Shown in pieces: positions 22,301 through 31,149 of a stretch of DNA of 64,000 nt (position 1 is its first letter; every line of letters begins with the position of its first letter). The notes under the pieces were generated by a model. It was not told the DNA's origin and made no database searches. It saw only the letters and a list, made by a program, of their open reading frames with translations. The position numbers and the translations under genes were made by a program. The DNA comes from Beroe forskalii (Eukaryota; Ctenophora; Nuda; Beroida; Beroidae): the NCBI GenBank assembly GCA_011033025.1, contig WFMF01000008.1, positions 935,001 through 999,000 on the forward strand. The letters run 5' to 3'.

Positions 22301-24910
22301 AAGACAACGTTTTGTAGAAGTTTAGTAAAAAACAAGGCGATGTTTTAGGTAAATCTGGGGTTGTGTTGAGAAACACATTTGGATATACCAACATTTGACA
22401 CAATAAAGGAATACATTATATGTAGTGTACGTATGTCCGGGTAAGTTAAGCTGTGTGTAAATGCTCTGCGAATGAGTCGCACATATGTGGTATAATAGTA
22501 TAATGACACGTCCGGTTCCGATTATCTGGATATCGTGACGTGCGTGTATACTTCAACTTCCCAGGTTTAAGTGTGACTTATTATCGTACTAGATGGATGT
22601 ATGTATATAACTTGATGTGAGTTTGAATATAGTAAGTTCCGATGCAATAGTGAGATATAAGTAGACTTGTCCTTGTAAGTGTGTTAATACGGTGAGTAAT
22701 AACGTCGAGCTCCGAAGGGGCGGGCCATTATTACAAACTGTATTACGAAATAATCCTGCTACGAACATATTTATTAAGATCTGTTTCGAAACCAGGAATA
22801 TTTTATCAGAAACTTTCAAATATCATCTGATAATCGTCGTCAGAAGGAACGTACTATTCTATATTCTAATTAGGATTTCATCTATTATTACTTCACCTTT
22901 TTGGAACGCAAGGAAATATTTTTCTGACTGGCGACTGAACTAGGACAGTCGCTGAGGAGCGGTCAGTAGGCTGGCAACCTGCACTGGTTTTTGCCATCAT
23001 TACCCTGCAGGTCTCTCAAGATTCTCGACCAATGGCGTAAGAAAGCAGCTCTTCACACAACCAATACCGTGTTCATTGAAGTGGGGGATGATTTCATGTA
23101 CGAGCATAAGGGAGTCCTACCTGAAGTGTACCAGAATTACAAGGTAAATCATGCTCGTATAACACAATTATATGCACATCTACATTCCACATTCTACATG
23201 CTTAAAACTTAAAAAACAATCTATCTAAATCAGCATTCAGCATGATACCTACCTACATAATCATAGGGGTGATACCTACATTGAAATTCTCAAGAATTGT
23301 GTAGCAAGTGTGTGAGTCTGACAAATTTTATTGTGATGTGTATATGATTTCATATGAATATTGTATTACAAATTATCAGAGCCCTTATGGTGGCCCGGCT
23401 AGGATCTTATATAATTTATACAATTCTACAATAATATGATAAATCTTTAAACTTCTAAAGAAATGCATATACATGATACATCTGCTTGTTTTTTACCATC
23501 AGTTAATTTTCCTTGTGTTCATTTGTTACCTACAAAGATAAGGGAAAATGTTAACTTCAGTTGCTGGTAATGAAAAAGTTTCAATTGAGCCCTCAACAAG
23601 TAATATTTGCATAATATGTTGGCAATATTACGATGGCCATAATATGTAATTTTTTGAATTTTTACATAATTCTGGAAATTTCTGTATATAATTTTCGGAA
23701 GAAGTGCAGATGGTATATTATACATCACACTCGCCACACTCCTGCCTAATTCAGTTCTATCAAGTATCAAGTTTTAAATTAAGTTTAATATTGACGTAGA
23801 ATTCCGCGTATTTGATTTACCACTGACTCCCTAACCAAGTGTACCTACAAGACTACAAGGGTCAAGGCATTTTATAAACGTGATAATTTGATATCCATTC
23901 ATTCACCGGGATAAACATAAAATCAGATGGTTCTGGTAGATTCAATAAGCGGTTGATAAGCGATCTAATTAGCATCTGGCTCATGAATGATTTCTTATCG
24001 TTCGCAGTTTATGTATTGTGTAATTGTGTCAAGCAAAAACTCGACCTCGGTCTCATCGTTAATAGTCAATTGCACTGATTAATGCATCGACTCCGGACGA
24101 CCGGAGAATAAACCCTATACTCCTATACTCAAAAGCCTTAATCAGAATTTATACAAAATACGATAATTCATAATTATGTGATAATTCCATACATATGGTG
24201 AACTAGTTCGATAAGGAGCCTTTAATAATACATTATGCCACCAGATTTCAACGCAGTCATTACTACCACAGCTTGACTGTACTGCAAACAGCCACTGTCC
24301 ATCAGTATCATGCACAATTACTAATTACTTAATTAGTATTTCACTGCAGGAGTTCAGCACTGACTCTTCGTCTACAGGCCACGTTTAATAAAACCTTCTC
24401 ACTTCATAGGAGAACAGACGTGTCATGTCCATAGGATGAACGGAAAGGGAACAAACTGACATCAAAGTGACATGCTCTGTAGATCATCCAATGATAAGAT
24501 ACAAATTTCACACTATTCTCCTCCCAGGGAATAATAGACTACATCAACTCGGACGCGTCCCTCAACACGAGTGTCGACTGGGGGACGCTCTCCGACTACT
24601 TCGACTCCGTCCGCCGACAGTTCGACACGTCCCGCCTCCCGGTGCTTAGCGGTGACTTCTTCACCTACGCCGACAGAGAGGCGGACTACTGGTCGGGTTA
24701 CTACACTGCCCGGCCCTTCTACAAGAACCTGGACAGGGTCCTGGAGTCCGCTCTCCGACGGACGGAGATCCTCCTGTCATTCGACAGAGGGACAGCAAGA
24801 GCTGGACAGGACAAGATGGCGCAGGCTCGGAGGGCGCTGTCCCTGTTCCAACACCACGATGGAATCACGGGGACTGCTAAACCGAAAGTAGTCAGAGATT
24901 ACGGAACCAG
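7883..24910 (+). CDS. MAN2A1: Golgi alpha-mannosidase II (GH38), N-terminal half, multi-exon
   Basis: This is a Golgi type II membrane enzyme that trims two mannoses from GlcNAcMan5GlcNAc2 in complex N-glycan maturation. Exons: 7883-7984, 8709-8955, 9184-9276, 9525-9634, 12789-13155, 13586-13671, 23011-23143, 24528-24910. All have GT and AG borders, and phases match except across the 13671/23011 gap. They encode a short cytosolic tail, a signal anchor, a Ser/Thr/Glu-rich stem and the GH38 catalytic domain. Visible family motifs are VPHSHCDPGW (zinc site), WAIDPFG (nucleophile Asp), GDDFMYEH (second catalytic Asp), PVLSGDFFTYADR and LFQHHDGITGTAK. At least one exon (the stretch after CGPDP, usually containing CPWG) and everything after the HHD motif (middle and C-terminal GH38 domains) were not found. 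About 510 residues are seen, against roughly 1,100 in animal homologues. MAN2A1 and MAN2A2 cannot be distinguished here. Confidence 0.85.
8709..8955 (+). CDS. MAN2A1: MAN2A exon 2: stem region with internal duplication
   Basis: The exon is open from an acceptor at 8708 to a donor at 8956. It encodes a Ser/Thr/Glu-rich stretch in which a unit of about 17 residues is repeated (DMRSEVLQTYTVPNESS, then DMRPEVLQTDFVPNESS). It fits the luminal stem, which is poorly conserved in the family. Phases fit exons 1 and 3. Confidence 0.55.
9184..9276 (+). CDS. MAN2A1: MAN2A exon 3: zinc-binding HSHCDPG motif
   Basis: The exon encodes LKVYLVPHSHCDPG, the start of the GH38 catalytic domain. The His and Asp that bind zinc in Golgi mannosidase II are present. 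The residue usually Asn between them (HSHNDPGW) is Cys. Flanked by AG at 9183 and GTAGGT at 9277. Confidence 0.8.
9525..9634 (+). CDS. MAN2A1: MAN2A exon 4
   Basis: Encodes GWLETYMEYYERTVRGILTN and then FKYIYAE, matching the GH38 region after the zinc motif (GWL.T...YF, then KFIW.E in animal enzymes). Bordered by GCAG at 9521-9524 and GTGAGT at 9635. Phase joins exons 3 and 5. Confidence 0.75.
10000..12640. repeat. Composite repeat block in MAN2A intron 4
   Basis: A 2.6-kb block is bounded by inverted copies of a motif: GTAACCCCCTGC at about 10008-10019 and GCAGGGGGTTAC near 12618-12629. A related terminus (GAGGGGGTTGCTATGACGAC) also occurs at about 11416-11436, so two units of about 1.2-1.3 kb seem joined. 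Inside, TGACGTCAT (three copies at 11591-11623), CACGTGAGTTCACGTGGA and ATCTCGAGA-type motifs recur. No protein is encoded. Similar-looking sequence occurs near 30.8-31.3 and 41.3-42.2 kb. Confidence 0.45.
12789..13155 (+). CDS. MAN2A1: MAN2A exon 5: catalytic nucleophile region
   Basis: Encodes VSFFSLWWDEQT, then GGWVQPDESSTHYFALI, WAIDPFGLS and HIQRVHYAVKNHLA. This is the most strongly conserved GH38 block, and the Asp of WAIDPFG is the known nucleophile in Golgi mannosidase II. The first residues replace the family's usual ISYLSKWW-like stretch. Acceptor CTCAG at 12784-12788; donor GTAAGG at 13156. Confidence 0.9.
13586..13671 (+). CDS. MAN2A1: MAN2A exon 6
   Basis: Encodes DAGTTDILTHLAPFFGYNSK followed by YTCGPDPD, matching the family block ending in CGPDP. 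Bordered by CTACAG and GTGAGT, phase 1 in and phase 0 out. The following exon in homologues (the R..CPWG stretch) was not found in the next 9.3 kb. Confidence 0.8.
13672..15300. other. MAN2A intron sequence, no exon found
   Basis: Mostly unique-looking AT-rich intron. A short stretch at about 13985-14090 repeats CGGT/CAGTC words, and a hairpin (ATGTTGGATG...CATCCAACAT) lies at about 14187-14212. The exon expected after CGPDP was looked for and not seen. Confidence 0.4.
15310..15720. repeat. Possible SINE or retroelement 3' fragment
   Basis: A GC-richer island with duplicated GGTGGAGCGGTTTC (15341-15354 and 15361-15374) and several strong local hairpins, such as the AGCCGCTTAAGCGGACC stretch near 15700. 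No frame resembles a protein. It looks like a transposon fragment next to the 46-bp satellite. Confidence 0.25.
15760..19535. repeat. 46-bp satellite, 3.8 kb, with higher-order repeats
   Basis: The unit runs from TTTGTTAGACTACCACATCG to a CTCTGCAATCACGCAG end (46 bp), with many variants (19-27 bp deletions, CT expansions, TCTGTACC variants). Unusual variants recur in the same order about 1,840 bp apart: for example CATCGTTTATATTC near 17020 and 18860, and AGAACACGCAGTAAG at about 16686 and 18530. A block of about 1.2 kb has therefore been duplicated. Open frames here are by-products of the repeat. Confidence 0.95.
19536..22690. other. MAN2A intron sequence, no exon found
   Basis: Contains a GC-rich segment at about 20285-20520 with hairpin-forming words (CCAGGAGCACC, CTCTGCAATGGAGAG), probably a transposon fragment. 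A short inverted pair around 21850-21915 reads CATCTCACTTTGATAG versus CTCAAAGTGAGATGG. No coding exon recognised. Confidence 0.35.
22688..22835. repeat. Dispersed repeat, copy 1
   Basis: Begins ATACGGTGAGTAATAA, followed by GGGGCGGGCCATTATTAC and ACGAACATATTT. A related copy lies at about 24949-25075 in the same orientation. The GGTGAGTAATAA start and TTATTAC word are partly inverted, suggesting a small MITE-like family. Confidence 0.5.
23011..23143 (+). CDS. MAN2A1: MAN2A exon 7: second catalytic Asp
   Basis: Encodes SLKILDQWRKKAALHTTN, then IEVGDDFMYEH. The GDDF motif supplies the second catalytic acidic residue in the family. The first base belongs to a split codon, so the preceding exon must end with two bases of a codon. 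Exon 6 ends in phase 0, which is direct evidence that an exon is missing. Confidence 0.8.
24528..24910 (+). CDS. MAN2A1: MAN2A exon 8: end of GH38 N-terminal domain
   Basis: Encodes WGTLSDYFDSVRRQFDTS, PVLSGDFFTYADREADYWSG, RPFYKNLDRVLE, RRALSLFQHHDGITGTAK and VVRDYGTR. The HHD motif contributes a zinc ligand in the family. This exon is clearly more GC-rich than the flanking intron. It ends with a good donor (CAG|GTCAGT at 24911) pointing to further exons, none of which was recognised before the opposite-strand Ly6 genes at 26.3 kb. Confidence 0.9.
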
Positions 24911-24948
24911 GTCAGTCTTAATACGAAGTTTGATATTTGTTTAGTAAT

Positions 24949-25075
24949 ACGGTGAGTAATAATGTCAAGCCTTGAAGGGGCGAGCCATTATTACGAACCA
25001 TATTACGTACTCATACTGCAACCACTGCAAGGGACGAACATATTTCAATAATATTTGTTTCGAAAACCAATCGTT
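24949..25075. repeat. Dispersed repeat, copy 2
   Basis: Second copy of the repeat seen at 22688. It shares ATACGGTGAGTAATAA, GGGGCGAGCCATTATTAC, GACGAACATATTT and TTTGTTTCGAAAACC, with small indels. It sits about 40 bp beyond the last recognised MAN2A exon. Confidence 0.5.
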
Positions 25076-25079
25076 TCTA

Positions 25080-26330
25080 GCAGTTTCGCAACAAAACTTA
25101 TCCAAATATGTGTGTCCTTGATAGCAGTTGCAATATTATTATGATGGTTATATGTACACAGTCCAGCATCCACTGATCATTACTAGCTCCAAGCGTAGTA
25201 AGATAGCACAGGTGTCACCACATCAAGATGTAAGGTCCGTGAAGTTTCTAGCAATATTCTATTCTTAGTAAGACTAGGAATATTTCATTCTTAAGAAAGA
25301 CTCATAATCAAGACTGATGTGATTCTAAGATTTTCTTTTGAAATTTAATCCATAAGATAATACCTTATGATTATTTGTTCACGGGCCAATAAATTTAGGA
25401 TTTCCCATAGTAATTTACTTCAGGGTCCTTTAAGTGCAATTCATAATTCACATTTTTGAAGGCATCAATTTGTATTACAATCTCCGGGCTATCGAGAAAT
25501 AAGAACCTTTTTGGTTCTCGAATAACGAGATAAAATGTCGTTTCATTGACACTTCATTTTGTTCCTCGACCAATAGCAACTCTGAGTTGTTCATATCCCC
25601 TCATTGAAAAATTAGATAGAAAAAATTGACTGTAAGCACACTGCGTTACCATGGCAAAATAAAAGGACTTGCAATTATTTCAGTGATTATGAACCTAATA
25701 CACTACCTACTAGATACACACTTCTTAAAATGTATCAGGAATCTTAGGTATGATGTTTCGTAGGTGCAGACTTGCAGAGTAGAGACGCTTCAATATCATT
25801 CCATCCATGCTGCACTGCAGTTTGTAGATAAAAATAACTCATTGTAAGTTGATTCAGGGAACATGGCTGGTATTACAGATTTAATGTGTTAGCGATACCC
25901 CCCACATTCACACACTCAAGTGCACTGAGCGTGCTACTAAGCAGCGGGTACAGTGTACACCTTACCGCCACCATCATTTCTCTTTCTCAATCCGTTGAAA
26001 ATTTATGACATTCAAGTCATGTGATCCCACACCAGGCATTGCAGGAGTCCTAAAATTCATCTGTAAATACCCTGACAAATGATGATATCAGCACGATATC
26101 TGAGTGATAGGTACAATTATCCTGGAAAACTTCAACCTGAGAAAAGTTTCACTCCCGGGTTGCACCAAAAATGCGTAGGTACAGTACTGTATCACGAATT
26201 AATACAACATTCTGTTGACTCAAAAATTATATCTTACACTAAATAAATTTTCGACACTAATATGGACTCGAACAAATGACATCAGCTTTACACATTCGCA
26301 TGCCGTGGAATCTACATTCTTTAGGTATTC
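25080..26330. other. No gene recognised; expected MAN2A exons absent
   Basis: AT-rich sequence with no frame resembling the middle or C-terminal GH38 domains. If the mannosidase is complete, its remaining exons are outside this interval. Confidence 0.4.
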
Positions 26331-26338
26331 TGGATTCC

Positions 26339-26755
26339 TCAAAAATCTCCGTTACAGTGATCACTGCTGCACTGCCGGCACTCCGTCACGACGACATCAT
26401 CCAATGTTCCGATGTCAGAGCACGCAGCACACCCCCACATTGTAACTTGCATTCCGTTCATCGACACGACGCTCTTTGAACACACCTTCGAATGGAAGAA
26501 AAGTTGAATGAAATTGAAATTTTATGCCATATGTATAAATAAGGTCAGTGAATATCAAAAATCAAAGGAAAAATCAAAGTATTGGCTAACCGTCGTAGTT
26601 GTACACTCCCCTGCCGTCCCGGTATCATCTCCCATTGACACCTTTTGCACACACGTCACCTCACCTTGTTCAGTTCCCTCCTTGCCGTGGTACAGTAGAC
26701 CCAGGGACACGTTGACCAGAACCACCAGCAGCAAAACTAGTTTCATGAAACTCAT
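26339..26755 (-). CDS. Secreted Ly6/three-finger-like protein A (two exons)
   Basis: Exon 1 (26755 down to 26591) encodes a signal peptide (MSFMKLVLLLVVLVNVSLG) and the mature start LLYHGKEGTEQGEVTC, ending GECTTTT at a GT donor. Exon 2 (about 26485 down to the stop at 26339) reads VCSKSVVSMNG, WGCAACSDIG and CRQCSSDHCNGDF. The final CxxCxxDxCN pattern is the hallmark of Ly6/uPAR (LU) domains. The first two cysteines of a classical LU domain (LxCxxC) are absent, as in the neighbour at 27898-28200. The acceptor is GAAG before VCSK. A second in-frame ATG (26746) could also be used. It is likely a small secreted or surface protein; no GPI tail is seen. Whether it is a ligand, inhibitor or something else cannot be told. 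Confidence 0.7.
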
Positions 26756-27759
26756 CCCGGCAATCAGCAGCAGCAAGCAATAATTAGTGTGTCGGAGTTT
26801 GAGATGAGTTATTTAACGGAAAATAGAGTCAATATAATTAAATTTAGAGTTAAAGTTTCGTGTGCAATGGCACTATATTCTTCATCATGGAACAGTGTTA
26901 GCCTAGATTTTATGAACGCTTCAAGGAGAATCGTTTATCAACAAGCTGTGTAGCGGTTGCTGGGTGAGGTGATGGCTGCTACCATGAAATAGACGATTCT
27001 CTGCTAACAAGATGCTACTTCCCGACGCAGCCATGACGCCATTCCAGCGAGTATATATCCGTCTTGAGACGCACATTAATCAGCTGTTCTAGTTCACGTG
27101 AGGCGGGTAGTACCCATATTACTCAATTCCGTAGAGGGAGGTTGAAGCTATTGTCTCAATATGTGGTCGCGCTCCGTGTAACTCCTCAAACTCTAGAGTG
27201 TACACCACTTTATAATTATAAACCAACGTTCAATACAGCTGCTCAGTTTGAAATTTATAGAGAAGGTTCACTGTGTATTGTAGTACGGGGTATACAAGCC
27301 GGTGGTTTTGTTATATTTATTAGATGTGTACTGTGTACTTCATCTGTTTAACTTATATTAAATTACTCAAAGGAGGGAGTACTTCCATCATGTACGGGAT
27401 ACAAGATGAAAGGTTACTTCACAGCCGTCAGCCATATAATTGATTGAAGATTCATGAAGTTAAACTCTTGCAATTTAGAGAGCAATAAGAATAGTAAGTA
27501 CTGTATAGAAGAGTGTAACTTGTAAAGTTATAAGATCGATTTTGCAGGTTTATCCTGAAAATGTAAGAATATACTAATATAAGCCAAATCAAACTTGGCT
27601 TTTGAAAGATCGTCAGTAGCTACTAAATTATGGAAACATATTATAACAGCAATTAAAATCGAAGAATCGAAAGAGGTGGAGTTGACCGCTCTATAATTCT
27701 AGGCCATCTGCCTTTCCTCTCAAGTCCTTTCCTAAAAGGTCCTATCTTCTATTACCCTA

Positions 27760-27905
27760 TCCACACATGCCCTCTCCTCACCGGCCCTCTCCTCAAATGC
27801 CCTCTCCTCACCGGCCCTCTCCTCACCGGCCCTCTCCTCACATGCCCTCTCCTCACATGCCCTCTCCTCACCGGCCCTCTCCTCACATGCCCTCTCCTCA
27901 CAGAT
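27760..27905. repeat. 15-bp minisatellite (CCTCTCCTCAC-type)
   Basis: About nine copies of a 15-bp unit, GCCCTCTCCTCACCG or GCCCTCTCCTCACAT, lie immediately beyond the stop codon of the Ly6-like gene B, in its 3' untranslated region. Read on the minus strand the unit is in frame as EERAG/EERAC, which gives a spurious repeat protein. Confidence 0.85.
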
Positions 27906-28200
27906 CTCTGTTGCAGTAGTCACTCCTGCACTCCTGACAAGAGATCATCACCACATCGTTAAGGGCACCCAGGTTCACGCAGGCCATGCATCCCCAGATG
28001 GTTATCTCGGAGCCCTGGAACGAGAGTACGGCTTTAGTACACGCTGCCAGACTCCAGCACTTGCCCGGGGCCTCTCCATTGCCTGGGATTTCCTTGTGGC
28101 ACTCGTACTTGACATCCGATTCTATGCCGTCTTTACCATGGTATAGCAGACCCTGAGTCAGGTTGAAGAGGAGAAGCAGCAGTAGGAGAGGAAATCTCAT
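27898..28200 (-). CDS. Secreted Ly6/three-finger-like protein B (single exon)
   Basis: The 100-residue protein has a leucine-rich signal peptide (MRFPLLLLLLLFNLTQG) and mature part LLYHGKDGIESDVKYEC, with GKCWSLAACTK, WGCMACVNLG and a C-terminal CQECRSDYCNRDL. Eight cysteines and the CxxDxCN end fit an LU fold lacking the first disulfide. It aligns throughout with protein A, but has no intron at the place where A is split. The 5' flanks of both genes also match (TTCTTCATCATGGA...GTGTTAGCCTAGA at 26879 and 28343), so the pair arose by tandem duplication. Function unknown. Confidence 0.75.
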   Translation of the reverse strand: MRFPLLLLLLLFNLTQGLLYHGKDGIESDVKYECHKEIPGNGEAPGKCWSLAACTKAVLSFQGSEITIWGCMACVNLGALNDVVMISCQECRSDYCNRDL

Positions 28201-28399
28201 GGTTTAGCAAAACAACCAAACGTGTAGGATTACAGTATATAGGTTGCCGGTTAGATTGAGGGAAAAATTTATTTAAAACAGAAACTTGGTATTAGCAGAT
28301 TTTCTTTTGGCTACATATTATATTATATTAGCATAATTCTTCTTCATCATGGAGGAGTGTTAGCCTAGAGATTTAATAAAAGCTTGGGTAGGAGTAACA

Positions 28400-28910
28400 A
28401 AGAAACACGCCGTGTACGGGGCGGGAGAACTTCTGTCATGGGTTACGTGAGGTTATGGTTTACGTGAGTTTACGTGCTTGTATTACTTGCGAACTTGTTG
28501 GGAGGGAGCAAAGGGGCACTAGGTCACCAAGTGGTTAACTTACTAAACTAAGTGTAACAGACGCTGTTTTGCGTCAGAAGTTGCCAAAGGAGGGAGGGGC
28601 TGATTTACAATTTCTTCCTGATGCTAATGGGAAGGAACGGGGGTTAGGGCTTTGTTGACGTCAGTAAATACAGTTTGAGATTTCAACCTTTAATTAATTT
28701 AGTAGGTTTGCAACCACATCGCTCTGAGCCCCTATAATTAGATAATTGGGACTTAAAGTTTAAATCTCATAAAGGCCAGTCAGGGTTGCTTGTGAGTTTG
28801 TACAAAGTTTAAGCAATAGGGACAAGTGCCAGGAGCTCTTCCATGAAAGGTTTTTGTATTCTTGAGGGTACAGTCGCGTGACAACTATACATTCCATTTT
28901 CTACGAATAA
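28400..28910. other. No gene recognised
   Basis: Spacer upstream of the Ly6-like gene B. No family-like frame, RNA gene or clear repeat seen. Confidence 0.4.
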
Positions 28911-29496
28911 CTGAATTTAGGGCCGGATTACACAACCGTTTAAGGTCGACCTTTAGCCCTAGGTGCTCCTTAAAACGGCCCAAACTGCAGTTTAAGGTCC
29001 ACCTTAAAATTCCGTATTACCCAATGTGCTCCTTTAAGGAGATTTTAAGGTGCTCCTTAGCGAGTTAGGTCGACCTTAAAATTCTCGAAAAATCGGTATT
29101 ACCCAATCTACCTCGTCCTTAAGTTGGTCCTTTAGCAGCTCCTTAAACGGCGAATTTCTAAGGTACCTCCAGCTCGTCCTTAAAACCAGGAGGTGCTCCT
29201 TAAACACACGTTATATACTTATATGTGATAATAATTTGGAGCTACATCGTTGTCACAAAAGAAGAGATAAAATTCAATGATTCAATTTGCTGATAGCTGA
29301 TAGTTTGCGGTCCGGCTGTGATCAGTTCAACTTCAAAAAGCAAAAACAGCCAAAATCATTAAAAAATTTTCCTCCATAACGTGGTGTGTTTTATTGGGAT
29401 TCATAAACGGTAAAATTAGTGACCGGTAAGACCGATAATAAGCTCTTCATCATCAAAAGCTCTTATGTACAACATTTTTATTTATATTCAAGTATT

Positions 29497-30003
29497 TGAA
29501 ATGTCCCCTTACCCGCTGGTAATCAATCAAAGTCCGTTTGCTAGCAATCAAAGTCCGTATAGCATCTGCATAGAATCCCTTGAAGTCACAGAATTAAGCA
29601 CCTCTTCTCACACGTGCTAGAAACTCTGACACATCTTCTTCTTTTCTCTGACAGATCTTTGAAAAGTTGAATCGCTCCACCAATACCATTGGTTTGGGTT
29701 TCACATACCTCAATAACAGTTCTTTGAGCTCATCAAAACTCTTCTCAGTTGGTTTTTTTGGTGTTGACAAGTTCTTCAGCGTTTCGTAAGCTTCTCCACT
29801 AACTGCTGCACAGAGGGCTTTAGTCTTCTTCGCATCATCTGTGATGCCCAACAGGTCAAGCTGAGCCTCTAACTGCTCAATCCAGGATTCCAACGTCCTT
29901 TTGTCGTTGTCCCACCTGTTCTCCAACAACACAGATAAATTCATCTCGTCGCCAATGAAATGTCCCCTTACCCGCTGGTAATCAATCAAAGTCCGTTTGC
30001 TAG
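29497..30003. repeat. 48-bp direct repeats flanking gag fragment
   Basis: The 48-bp sequence starting TGAAATGTCCCCTTACCC is present at 29497-29544 and again at 29956-30003, identical as read, 459 bp apart. The second copy lies inside the gag-like frame and the first just beyond its truncated end. The arrangement points to duplication of an internal gag segment or a recombination scar. Confidence 0.85.
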
Positions 30004-30088
30004 ATAAAACATAAAACCCTATAACAATGTTATAAGTTAGTATCATATATATATATATAATCAAATATATAACAGTATTCAATCTCAA
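29594..30088 (-). pseudogene. Ty3/Gypsy-like gag fragment
   Basis: The open frame of 164 codons contains LESWIEQLEAQLDLLGITDD, KALCAAVSGEAYETLKNLS and SFDELKELLLRYVKPKP, followed by VERFNFSKICQR and VSEFLARVRR. This is the capsid-like arrangement of retrotransposon Gag (compare the gag at 62799). It stops directly after the capsid region. No zinc knuckle, protease or polymerase follows, so this is a truncated remnant. The N-terminal hydrophobic stretch before MNLSVLLENRWD is probably not Gag. Confidence 0.65.
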
Positions 30089-30649
30089 TTCAGCAATTAG
30101 GGTAATTGTAAACTGAGCTGGCAGTGGCAGCTCTCATGCTTTTTGTCAGTGCCCCACCGTAGGCTTCAATCACTCAAATTGACAATAGGTCTATTATCCT
30201 GCAACTGTGTTTGATTGACTGATAAGGCATGTTTATTTTTTAACGAGCCCCATCAATCATCATTGCAAGATATTTACTCACTAGCAGTAAAATCCATTTC
30301 ACTGGCACCGAGCACATTCAAACCCATCTATAATTAAGTTTGCTAACAGATTCAATTTGCATCTAATTTCTAGATTTAATTTCACTTCCATATGACTTCC
30401 CTTATATGGTGGTGTCTACCATATATGGAGCTGCTCCTTAACTGAGTTGCTCCTTTAATTTGGGTAATCCTAGAAAGTGTCAAAGGAGGAGCTGCTCCTA
30501 AGATGCTCCTTAGCGTTTGAGGACGACCTCCTCCTTTACGGTTTAGGTCGACCTTTACGAATTGGGTAATACCGATTTTGCTAAAGGAGGACCTACAGGA
30601 GGTGCTCCTTAGAGCTCCTCCTTAAACTTCGTCATGAAGTCATAAATCA

Positions 30650-30790
30650 CGATATAACTCTAAAACCGCTATGAAGTGGTCTTACAAATACTCTTGGTTG
30701 GAAAATTTGGACTAATCAGAAGGCACGATTGTTGTCGGAATAACTTAAAAATATTCGTAAGACCACTCTATAGTGGTCGTAGAGTTATTA
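30650..30790. repeat. Inverted repeat, about 40-bp arms
   Basis: TATAACTCTAAAACCGCTAT and the following bases through AGTGGTCTTAC near 30651-30692 are matched in inverse by GTAAGACCACT...AGAGTTATTA at about 30749-30791, with mismatches. Confidence 0.6.
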
Positions 30791-31145
30791 TAAAAATCGT
30801 CTCAGCTCCGCTCAGCTATGCATGATCGCAGGTGCCCAAAAATCAGCATTTCGCCCATAACTCTGTTCCTGAGCATTTTAGGGCATATGTTTATGAGCAA
30901 GTCGTATGTAAACATGGTCATTGCGCTTCTTTTAAGCCCACAATGAAGTCTCTACGACCTTCCTGAGCTGAAATACAAAAATCGCCTCCACTATGCATCG
31001 CGGGTGCCCAAAAATCAGTTTTTCGCCCATAACTCTATTTCTGAGCATTTTAGGGCATATGCTTATTAACAAGTCGTATATAAACATGGTCATTGCGCTT
31101 CTTTTAAGCCCAAATTGAAGTCTCTACGACCTTCCTGAGCCAAGT
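30788..31145. repeat. Two tandem copies of a ~185-bp unit
   Basis: Two consecutive units share GGTGCCCAAAAATCAG, TTTCGCCCATAACTCT, GAGCATTTTAGGGCATATG, AAACATGGTCATTGCGCTTC and GAAGTCTCTACGACCTTCC in the same order, about 183-186 bp apart. Confidence 0.85.
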
Positions 31146-31149
31146 TACG

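Larger units (their letters stand above)
28920..30640. mobile_element. DNA-transposon-like unit with subterminal arrays, enclosing gag fragment
   Basis: Both ends (about 28920-29215 and 30420-30640) are packed with copies of AGGTGCTCCTTAA, GGTCGACCTT and related words in both orientations. The word AATCGGTATTACCCAAT near 29092 is matched in inverse by ATTGGGTAATACCGATTTT near 30561. Dense subterminal repeats at two ends in inverse orientation suggest a cut-and-paste DNA transposon or a non-autonomous derivative. The interior has no transposase and instead holds a retroelement gag fragment. Exact termini and target duplication were not resolved. Confidence 0.45.

Noticed and set aside
27732..27923. 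EERA-repeat protein on the minus strand
   Set aside because: It is the 15-bp array beyond the stop of the Ly6-like gene B read in another frame.
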